Below, piece after piece: positions 55,848 through 64,000 of a stretch of DNA of 64,000 nt. The notes beneath the pieces were generated by a model. That model worked only from the letters and a program-made list of their open reading frames with translations. It did not search any database and was not told the DNA's origin. How positions within the stretch are numbered: the stretch's first letter is position 1; the number at the start of each line of letters is the position of its first letter. The DNA is from Prorocentrum cordatum (taxonomy: Eukaryota > Sar > Dinophyceae > Prorocentrales > Prorocentraceae): positions 140,001 to 204,000 of the forward strand of contig CAUYUJ010016470.1 in assembly GCA_963575745.1 (NCBI GenBank). Reading direction: 5' to 3'. The position numbers and the translations under genes are program-made.

Positions 55848-55916
55848 CTGATGCTGATGCTGATGCTGATGCTGATGATGGTGATGATGCTGCTGCTGCT
55901 GATTATGATGATGATT

Positions 55917-55952
<36 letters not shown>

Positions 55953-56360
55953 GTGGTGATGATGATGATGATACTCATCATCACCCTCATCATCGTCATC
56001 ATCATCAGCATCATCATCATGATCGTCGTCGTTGTCGTCGTCGTCATAGCCACCGCCGTCAACATCACCACCATCTTCACCATCCTACTCGTCTTCGTCG
56101 TCATCATCCTCACCGCCATCATCTGAGATCATCACCATCACTCTCAGCATCTCCATCAACATCATCACCGCCGCCATCACCATGCTTACCATGATCATCA
56201 TCATGGCCACCACCACCATCATCATCCGCACCACCATCATCATCCACCCACCATCATTCTTCAATCACCGTCATCATTCACCATCACCATTGCCATTACC
56301 ATTACTGTCACCATCCCCATCCCCATCCCCGTCATTATCACCATCACCATCCTTCCTTTC
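55706..56360. repeat. (GAT)n and (ATC)n microsatellites in opposite orientation
   Basis: GAT/GCT triplets to about 55970, then ATC/CAT triplets to 56350: complementary halves forming a large potential hairpin. Confidence 0.92.
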
Positions 56361-56363
56361 TGA

Positions 56364-56555
56364 CGCTGCGCGGTCCACCGCTTGCGTGGAGCCAAGGACA
56401 AAGGCATCGACTGGGAGGGCGCCAAGGACCTCGAGCCGCCCTTCGCCGCCTTGGCTTCCTCTGTAGGTACCCAGTCGGCATGGGCGGTTGGCCTATTTTC
56501 CGAGAAGGAGCAGGTCGATGAACGAGAGAGGAAATGGTCAGAGAGGAGGAAGTGA
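56364..56555 (+). CDS. short coding-like island (possible exon), unidentified
   Basis: 63 codons open between TGA 56361 and TGA 56553, with strongly protein-like composition: GAKDKGIDWEGAKDLEPPF, AALASSVGTQSAWAVGLF, then SEKEQVDERERKWSERRK. A pyrimidine-rich stretch and CTGAC lie just upstream, compatible with a 3' splice site, so it could be a terminal exon. It lies alone between two microsatellites. No family recognised. Confidence 0.35.
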   Translation, partial: RCAVHRLRGAKDKGIDWEGAKDLEPPFAALASSVGTQSAWAVGLFSEKEQVDERERKWSERRK

Positions 56556-56935
56556 TAATGCTGCTGCTCATGATGATGACGATGATGATGTCTATGACGA
56601 TGGGGATGACGACGATGACGATGACGACGATGACGATGATGATGACGACGATGAGGATGAGGATGATGCTCATGATGTGGATGCTGCTGCTGATGATGAT
56701 TATGCTGCTGGTGATGATGATGGTGGAGGTGGTGGTGATGTATGAGCATGATGGTGATGATTTATGCTGATTGTGGTAATGATGAGGAGGATGAGGAGGA
56801 GGAGGATAATGGAGGAGGGACACAATGCTTGTGAGGAGAAGGAGGAGGAGGAGGAGGAGGAGGAGGAGAACGAGGAGGAGGACGAGGAGTAGGAGGGATG
56901 TCGGAGGGGAGGAAGGCACCAACTTAAGCTGTTAG
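56556..56935. repeat. GAT and GGA microsatellites
   Basis: GATGAC triplets to about 56760, then GGA/GAG triplets to about 56900. Confidence 0.9.
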
Positions 56936-57370
56936 GGGGGGCGACCCCACTGAGCGTGCAGGAGTCGGAACTACTCAGAACGACGAAGCACCCGAGTGAG
57001 GCGACGAAGAAGGTGAGCAGCAGCAGGCCCGTCCACGAGCGCGCTGCCAGGAAGCCAGGCACTGTTTCCGCCGAGCATGCGCGCCCTGGAATCTCATACC
57101 CGCGGAAATTGGAGAACCGTAGCCACTCCCAGGGAAGGACAGCACCAGCGCAGGAAGTTGGTGGAGATGACCCTGCCGAGCCGCTCGAGCCGTGCATACG
57201 CCACTGGCCTTGCCGAACATCTCGACGACGAAGCCGCCAGGAAAGCCAGAGGCCTTGCCGAACATGTTGAGGACGATGCCGGATGTTTTGCCGAATATCT
57301 TGAGCTCGGGGATCCCAAGAGCCTGCAGCAAGCGGGACAACTTTTTGACCTCGCTCGCTCGACATATATC
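56936..57370. other. unique island with three ~36-bp internal repeats
   Basis: Repeats GCCTTGCCGAACAT, GCCTTGCCGAACAT and TTTTGCCGAATAT at about 57209, 57254 and 57287. Plus frame: GLAEHLDDEAARKARGLAEH and FAEYLELGDPKSLQQAGQL. Minus frame: FGKTSG, FGKASG, FGKASG. Both read like protein. The strand and function cannot be decided by eye. Confidence 0.3.
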
Positions 57371-57475
57371 GGGGGCCGCATGCGAACCCTACCCCTACCC
57401 CCAACGATTTTTGAGGGGGAGGGTGGGGTTCACTTCGTTCGTGGGGGGCAGGGGTAGGGTTCGCTTGTGGCCCCC
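57371..57475. mobile_element. fold-back (MITE-like) element
   Basis: 32-bp arms 57371-57402 and 57444-57475 pair except for a few positions. Core words are GCGAACCCTACCCCTACC and its complement. The 41-bp centre contains GAGGGGGAGGGTGGGG. Confidence 0.7.
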
Positions 57476-57839
57476 TAAAATAGCCACTCTGGAGCCGTGG
57501 ACGCGCGGACAAAGACAAGGTAGGGGATGTAGAGGCCCCAGGGAAGTGCACCTTGGGCCAGAACGGCTTGAGCCGGAGGGCAGGGAGGAGAGGATGGAGG
57601 AGAAGCATGAGGATCGGGCGGGGGGAGAGAGGAGAGGAGGACAGGGAGAGTCAGGTGGAGGAGGTGGGGGGACGGAGGAGGAGCAGGAGTAGGAGGAGGA
57701 GGAGGAGGAGGCGGAGGATGACGATGAGGAGAAGGAGGACGGAGATTATGAGCGGGAATGTAGGATGAGTGGGGGGAGGGGGATGTGGGAAGGCAAGGGG
57801 TGGGATGCAGAGGATAGGGGGATGAGGAGAATGAATACG
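57476..57839. other. unique then purine-rich stretch, no gene
   Basis: 57476-57580 is unique; the rest is GGA/GAGG-rich degenerate repeat. Confidence 0.6.
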
Positions 57840-57943
57840 AGGATGAGTACGAAGAGGCGTTTGAGGATATGGTGATGATGTCGACGATGGCTATGATGAT
57901 GACGATGATGAGGATAACATGATGATGATAACGATGATGATGC

Positions 57944-57978
<35 letters not shown>

Positions 57979-58206
57979 AATATGATGATGATGATTAATA
58001 TGATGATGATGATTATGATGATGATGTGACTGAAGATGAAGCTGATACTGATGATGATGGTGGTGCTGAGTCTGATCATGATGACGATGACAATGATGAC
58101 GGCGGTGATGATGATGCTGATGCTGATGATGGTGATGATGATTCTGATGAGGATGATGATTATGCTGCTGCTGCTGATGATGATAGTTATGCTGCTGCTG
58201 ATGATA

Positions 58207-58251
<45 letters not shown>

Positions 58252-59068
58252 GCGGCGGCGACGACGACGACGACTATGATGATGCTGATGATGATGATGC
58301 TGATGCTGCTGATGATGATGACGATGCTGACGAGGATAAGGACGATGATGTTAGTGGCGGTAAGTATGATTCTGTTATTGCTGATGATGGTGCAGGTAAT
58401 GATGATGCTGATTATGCTAATGATGATGGTGATGCTGATTCTGATGAGTATTATGCTGTTGATGATGCTGCAGCTGATGATGATGATGTTGATGATGATG
58501 ATGGCCTAGGCGACGACGACGACTATGATGATGCTGCTGCTGATGATGCTGATGATGCTGATGATGAGCAGGGATGTATTGTTCACGAGGGTGGATCATG
58601 ACGACGATGCTAACGGTGATGATGATGCTGCTGATGATGATGGTGCTGCTTCTGATGCAGTTGTGGCGGATGGTGATGCTGCTGCTGATGGTGATGTCGG
58701 TTATGGTGTTCCTGATGATGCTGATGCTGTTGTTGTTGCTGCTGATGGCGATGCGGGTGATGATCAGGATGAGGCTGCTGCTGCTACTGATGATGATGCT
58801 GATGATGATGCTGATGATGATGATGATGATGATGAGGATGAAGATGACGACGACGATTACGATGACGATACGATGCTGCTGACGATGATGACGACGACGA
58901 CTACGACGATGCCATGATGCTGCTGCTGATGCTGATGCTGCTGATGATGCTGCTGATGCCGATGTTGATGCTGATGCAGATGCGGATGCTGATGCTGACG
59001 ATGCTGATGATGATGATGATGCTGTTGCTGCTGATGATGATGCTGGTGGCGGTGGTGGTGCTGCTAAT

Positions 59069-59103
<35 letters not shown>

Positions 59104-59223
59104 TGATGATGATGATGATGATGATGCTGATGATGCTGATGATGATGAGGAGGATGATGAGGATGATGATGATGCTGATGATGATGATGATGATGCTGAC
59201 GATGAGTATATGCTGTTGATGCT

Positions 59224-59254
<31 letters not shown>

Positions 59255-59290
59255 ATCAACCTCATGATCATGATCATGATAAGGATGAAT
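57840..59290. repeat. 1.4-kb (GAT)n/GCTGAT composite microsatellite
   Basis: GAT, GCT, GAC and GGT triplets throughout. Long Asp, Met/Leu or Ile/Ser/His frames are artefacts. Confidence 0.95.
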
Positions 59291-59365
59291 GGGAGCGGGG
59301 AGCGGGGATGACGACGATGAGGAGGTGGAGCTGCAGCAGGAGGAGGAGGATGTGAGGACAGTGTA

Positions 59366-59442
<77 letters not shown>

Positions 59443-59719
59443 GGAGAGGAGGAGGAGGAGGATGATGATGATGATGATGAGAGGAGGAGGAGGAGGAGGA
59501 GGAGGAGGAGGAGGAGGGAGGAGGAGGGTATGTAAGAGGACGTGCACTGGGAACAGCAGTTTCAGGTGGAACAGGAGGAGGAGGAGGGGGAGGAGGAGGG
59601 TATGTAAGAGGACGTGCACTGGGAACAGCAGTTTCAGGTGGAACAGGAGGAGGAGGCGGAGGGGGAGGAGGAGGGTATGTAAGAGGAGGTGCAATAGGAA
59701 CAGCAGTTTCAGGTGGAAC

Positions 59720-59792
<73 letters not shown>

Positions 59793-59807
59793 CGATGATG
59801 ATGATGC

Positions 59808-59889
<82 letters not shown>

Positions 59890-59964
59890 TGAGGAGGAGA
59901 GGAGGAGGAGCTGGAGGCGGAGGAGGAGGAGGAGGAGGAGGAGGAGGAGGAGGAGGAGGAGGAG
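59291..59964. repeat. GAT/GGA microsatellites with three ~73-bp tandem units
   Basis: GGTATGTAAGAGG at 59527, 59599 and 59674, each followed by GGAACAGCAGTTTCAGG. The rest is pure GAT (59360-59440, 59720-59885) and GGA (59890-59964). Confidence 0.93.
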
Positions 59965-62470
59965 GCGACCAGCCTGGGAGCGCGAGCGTGGTCCGCAAGC
60001 TCCCCGGCTAAGGAGTGGTTCGCAGTCCTACCGACTGGCTCGGGCGGGCCGACGCGCGCTCTATCAGCAGAAAGCTCACCGACGAGCGAGACCAGTGCAT
60101 GAGACGTCAAGGGACGGGGGGTGGCCATCAGGATTTTTTGCAGCATGCCTCCCTGCCAGTCAGCAGGGTCTGTGCTCGACAGGCCCCCCCGCCAATCCCA
60201 ATCAAAACCAAACGATGGCTTCACCCGTTCTGGGGTTGAGCCCTCTCGCAGCATATTTTATCTCAAGGATGCGCGCGAGGACTTTGTGCTGGGGTGGGTG
60301 CTCCTGACCTTGCATCTGGCGTTGTGCCCTCGACCGGACCCGCCAGGCAGGATACAGTATGCTGGGCACACCGAGCAGAGCAACACGCTCCCAGACTTTC
60401 CCTTTTCGTGCCCGAGCTCCGAACATTTTTCTAAGCTCGGCTTGGTGAGGTTCTGCCGCCGCCTCCTGGTGGCCCAGGACCTCGTCGGCAAACCTTCTCG
60501 CCATTGGCGCCGCCTCGGAAGCCCGGCGGCGACGATAGGGGCGAACAGCCCAGGGGTGGGCATGACGCGTACTCGTCCGGGAGCCTCGCCGAAGGCATGG
60601 GCCATCGACGCCCCTGGATGCATGTATTGCTCTCCCCTGGGCAATGCGCCCCCGTCGTCGCCCCCGAGATGCCAGGGGGGCCGCCTCGGCGCCACGCGAT
60701 CGGAAGGGCTCGCGCGCCTGGAGCTCACGAGGCTCCAGCGGCGCGCGCGCGTGCCCGCCGACGCCCCGCTCGCCGCGGCGCGCGGGAAGCCCCCGATGCC
60801 CGAGCCAAAAAGACACTGCTTGGCCCTCCAGTTCCCCCGGGAGGGAATGGCAGCATCGCTTGCTCGAGCATCGCAGTTTTGCTGTCGACCCGCGGCTTGC
60901 CCACAGGGGGTGGGATTGGGCCGCTCCCCTCGGCCAGGGCGGCCACGGACTGCGACGTCACGAGTTGAGACACCGAACTGCAGCTTGACCTGGCCGAGTC
61001 GGCCTCTCTGCAGATCAACGTCGGTCCTCGGTGCTGCTACACTCTCCGGCCCGAGCCTGGCGGCGAACGTCAGCCCACATGTTCTCGAGGAAGTCTTCGA
61101 GGTCTTCCTGACTGGCACCGCCTTCCGAGACAAGAGATCCCCACTCTCGGCGAGCGGTGGTCCACGCAAACGAGGGTCGCAGCTTCGAGCCACTTGTACA
61201 ACTCGAACACCTTCCTCCACCTGGAAGCGTGCACAGCTTGGCCAGACGCCAGTTCTGTCGACCACATGCTGATTTCCTCTACGGCACTTGGGTGGTCAGA
61301 CACTACCCGGGCGTCCTTCGGGCCATGCCTAAGCGCTTGGTAGATTGTGTGCCTCTCCGCCGCAGGCACAGTTTGGCGCCAGCCAGGGAGGGCCCCGTAC
61401 ACCGTACGGACATGGAGCACTCCAGGGGCCCATCCCCACAGTAGCCCAACCACACCGTCTACGCTCGGGACTGTGGCTAGCCAGTCCCGCGCCGTCGGTG
61501 ATTTGCTCCCCCCAAGCAGGGCAGCGATCTAACGGGGGTATCTTCGGGGACCTAGGGGAGCACCGCGCCTTCCAGCGGGAAACCGTGCGCCAGCTCGAGC
61601 GTATCCCAGTCAGGCGGTCCACTGCCCGTTTCAGAAATGCCAGCCCTGAGGAGTTCTTGCAGCTCACATGGGGAGACGCTGAGAGGGGATAACGATCTGC
61701 GTTGGTCGTCGATCACAGTGTGTGCTGACGACGTACTCCAGCCTATCCTATACAATGCCATGGTGGAATCGTTGCCGAGATCGGTCCCTTGCACCATCGT
61801 CCTAGAACTGACTCTATCCCTAATGGTCATCCAGGCCCTTTGGAACACCCCCAAGGACATTTTTTGTTTATATTGCCACAGCATGCCGCATCATCAAGGG
61901 GATCGTGGCTTCAAAAACGGTATCGACAGATTTTTCTTCTGGGTCGCAAGCCAGGCCGTGACAGACCTGGACCTTTTCGCTCCAACGAGGGACCCCGCGA
62001 GCGTCCTGAAAGACATTGGGGTATCATCTGACAAGCTGCTCACGTCAGCGGCGTGTGCGCCAGCTGTCAGCAGACCTGTTCTCCGGAGCATTCCTACCTT
62101 GGCTGGGGCATCCCTCCACAGGGCTTGGAGCTTGGGCCTACGCTTCCAGACCTTCTGAAGGCGGATTCGCGCCGGTGCTCGAACTTCCTTCTCGGCGACT
62201 GGAGGCTCCGACCCGAAGGCAGCCCTGCAAAACGCGCGCATCTCGTCGAGGTCGTCCTCGTCCATGAAAAGGGTCGACGCCGATTCCCGCCTTGGCCTCT
62301 GCTCCTCGCCGCCCCCCGCCGCTGCCGCCTTGGCCGCCTGGCGCTGCGGCCTCGCTTGCTCTCGCGCACGCCGCAGTGTCCAGCTCGCGCAACCTGCCGA
62401 ACCATGCAACAACCTCGCCGTCGTCGTTATACAGGCCTCGGAAAAAATTAGCGAACACTCACGCCACATT
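59965..62470 (-). mobile_element. degenerate LINE-like retrotransposon, post-RT part
   Basis: Runs right to left with its 3' end next to (GGA)n at 59890-59964, as in the first LINE. The sense order is: a post-RT region (62470-61900) with GSAGCASWTLRRAREQARP and GLLTAGAHAADVSSLSDD; a further segment (61880-61560) with SPCELQELLRAGISETGSG; RNase H (61525-61070); then a long Arg/Pro-rich remnant to about 60200 whose best frame is unclear. No reverse transcriptase lies upstream. Coding is split over at least three frames. Confidence 0.65.
61070..61525 (-). pseudogene. RNase H region of the second LINE (frameshifted)
   Basis: Motif 1 EQITDGAGLASHSPERRRCG lies in one frame (about 61505-61440). The rest lies in another: GWRQTVPAAERHTIYQAL (Glu), DARVVSDHPSAVEEI (Asp) and an ALRHG/VDHRSP stretch. 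A frame change near 61450 separates them. The three visible acidic motifs identify the domain; the last is not certain. Confidence 0.6.
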
Positions 62471-62475
62471 CATCT

Positions 62476-62598
62476 GTGAACGCCTCCCCCTTCCCCCAAT
62501 GTTCAAAGTTGGCGGTGGGTCTGATGAGTTGCACCTCGACCGCAGTCTCCCCCCCCGCGTGCCAACTTTGAGTTTTGGGGGCAGGGGGGGGTGTTCAC
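62476..62598. mobile_element. fold-back (MITE-like) element
   Basis: Arms 62476-62513 and 62561-62598 (GTGAAC...AAAGTTGGC against GCCAACTTT...GTTCAC), about 80% paired, with C-rich and G-rich middles. Confidence 0.6.
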
Positions 62599-62792
62599 TA
62601 ATTGTTTCCCTCTACCATATTCCTTGTTTCGCCGACCGGCGCGGGCCCCTGCCCCCCCCCCCTCCCCCCCCTCGTAGAGACCAGATCTGGGCTGCTCTTC
62701 GCGATTGGTCAGGAGCCCTTCCCCCCAGCCGGCTGGCGCGACCGGTGAACGCGGATCGACGAAGCGCGGGCCCAGACCAGGATCCCCTCCCC
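62599..62792. other. spacer, no gene recognised
   Basis: Contains GCCGACCGGCGCGGGCCCC with C-runs (62634-62665), related to 7660-7690. Confidence 0.5.
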
Positions 62793-62930
62793 GGCCAGCC
62801 ACAACTCGGGGAGCTGTGGTCCTTACCCCCCTGGGGGACCCATCGATTTCGACATCCCTCTCGAGAGATCGTCGGTGCGATGGGTTCCCCCAGGGGGGTA
62901 AGCACCACAGCTCCTCCAGTTCTGGCTGGT
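62793..62930. repeat. ~138-bp near-perfect palindrome
   Basis: Best-paired arms are 62810-62844 and 62877-62912, which differ by one substitution and one inserted base. Weaker pairing extends to 62793 and 62930. The centre holds CTCTCGAGAG (62857-62866), itself palindromic. The whole could extrude as a cruciform. Confidence 0.85.
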
Positions 62931-63331
62931 CGGCCCTCCCCTCCCCCACCCTTCGGCGAAATGTCGAGGCCCAGAATCAAACAAAAACGTCTACCTCCTC
63001 CGCAGGTCTCTCATGGCCGCCGGGCGCCTGTGGCATCACCCCGATCTGGTCAACGGTGCATCAGGAGGAGAACACACACAGACACAATTCACCGTCGATC
63101 CCCAGGAAGGCGTAGAAACATATGGGAAGTGTGGGAGAGGACGGAACCCAGAACATATCGAAGCATATGGGGGATCCCAGGATTTGTGTGTATTTCTTTG
63201 CGTGTCCCTGGGCCCTTTGATTGTCGTCGATGCCTGCCACCACTGTCCTGGGAGACGGCGCCTGCCCGACCTGCGGCCAGGGGGGCACTGGCAGCCGTCT
63301 GCTTCCTCTTGTCGTCGAGCTCCGCCAGCTT
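62931..63331. other. unique stretch, no gene recognised
   Basis: Ordinary composition. Several frames are open on both strands, none with a recognisable domain. Confidence 0.4.
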
Positions 63332-63412
63332 CTCCTCCTCCTCCCCCTCCCCCTTCCTCCTCCTCCTCCTCCTCCTCCTCCTTCCTCCTCCCTCCTCCTC
63401 CTCCTGCCGCTT
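63332..63412. repeat. (CTC)n microsatellite
   Basis: CCT triplets with a few CTTCC/CCTCC breaks. Confidence 0.93.
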
Positions 63413-63494
63413 TCCTCGTCCCGTCGCCCCTGTCGCCAAGCTCCGCCAGCTCCGCGGGGAGCATGGGCGTACGCTCTGATTTCTTCGTCTTTGG

Positions 63495-63625
63495 CGTCGA
63501 CCCGCGTCGATCAGCGTTTGAGAGTCGATGAGATAGCGCCGAGGCATCCGTCGGTTAGCGTCGACTCGGCGTCGGTTCGCGTCGATTGGCGTTGATTCAG
63601 CGTGGATCGGCGTCGATTCCGCAAG
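63495..63625. repeat. GCGTCGATT-type short tandem words
   Basis: About ten degenerate 10-14-bp words (GCGTCGATTGGCGT, GGCGTCGACCC, GCGTCGACTCGG). Similar in style to 4915-5042. Confidence 0.6.
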
Positions 63626-63658
63626 CGCCGGCAGGATGGTGTGGGAGGCTCCCATGAG

Positions 63659-63833
63659 TTTCGGGGGTGGACAGAACCCCCAACAGTGACACGTCGATTA
63701 GTGAATTGTCCGTTTTCGGTTCTCGAGAGGGCGCCGTGGCCGTTATTTTCCAGGCTTGCGCCCGCCAGGTTTGGGCCTCAGGTCGTTTTCACTAAACCAC
63801 GTTTTACTAAAGGGGGGTCTGTCCATCCCCGAG
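63659..63833. mobile_element. MITE-like element with ~46-bp terminal inverted repeats
   Basis: Left arm 63659-63705 (CGGGGGTGGACAGA to TTAGTGAA), right arm 63788-63833 (TTCACTAA to TCTGTCCATCCCCG), about 75% paired, 82-bp centre. It has no coding capacity. Confidence 0.6.
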
Positions 63834-64000
63834 AGTTGCCGCCGAAGCGTTGATGCCTGCGAGCACCTCCTGGGGCTCCAGCGCCTCCTCTGTAAGCCTG
63901 GCTCGGGCCGCGCGCGAACCAGTCGGTGCGTGCCCACGGCCTCTCCCGCTGGTTCTCGAGGGCTCGGCGGCGGCTCGGGTGGCCTGGCGGAGCTGGGTGC
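63834..64000. other. no gene recognised; window edge
   Basis: GC-rich unique sequence cut by the window end. Confidence 0.4.

Noticed and set aside
57384-57402. Telomere repeat (CCCTACCCCTA)
   Set aside because: Too few units, irregular, and part of a fold-back element's arms.

Overview
The window looks like nuclear DNA of a dinoflagellate. Three independent signs support this. (1) Two places carry copies of the dinoflagellate spliced leader (SL): four head-to-tail relics at 11872-11940 and one interrupted relic at 17360-17392. (2) There are many near-identical 35-residue PPR repeats of the type (V/I)ISYNAGISACEKGEQWQ...LEPD, a type I associate with dinoflagellates. (3) The retroelements and very long trinucleotide microsatellites are of the kind reported from dinoflagellate genomes. 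The species is not resolved. I see no rRNA, tRNA, SL RNA gene, CRISPR array or organelle gene.

Layout. 0.3-1.6 kb: a decayed unidentified gene. 1.6-4.9 kb: very GC-rich DNA without a credible gene. 5.9-7.1 kb: a ~101-bp minisatellite. 7.8-10.5 kb: GGA/CTC microsatellites enclosing a 5'-truncated LINE (minus strand) with an intact RNase H region. 11.9-12.2 kb: an SL-headed PPR retrocopy beside a microsatellite. 12.2-29.5 kb and 36.6-55.7 kb: PPR minigene arrays (one to six repeats each) separated by kilobases of a degenerate filler built on CCAAGACGGCCC, with much tandem and segmental duplication. 29.6-35.4 kb: a Penelope-like retroelement with N-terminal GIY-YIG nuclease, reverse transcriptase, a second charged ORF and a small membrane ORF. 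It has 428-bp terminal direct repeats and sits in a CAG microsatellite. 55.8-60 kb: GAT/GGA microsatellites with two short unique islands. 60-62.5 kb: a second, frameshifted LINE on the minus strand. 62.5-64 kb: fold-back elements and simple repeats. An assembly gap of 100 N lies at 22586-22685.

How it fits together. Most long open frames here are artefacts of stop-free repeats. The believable coding matter is retroelement ORFs, PPR modules and a few short islands. The most unusual structure is a 15-16-nt hairpin that joins at least five unrelated leader sequences to the PPR body. It has 14 copies. Its stem is kept by paired base changes while loop length and encoded amino acids vary, which points to selection on, or generation by, nucleic-acid structure rather than protein. 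PPR sequence also always breaks into filler at the same point of the repeat. Four RNA-derived insertions abut triplet microsatellites, which suggests microsatellites are favoured landing sites or that the elements carry such tails.
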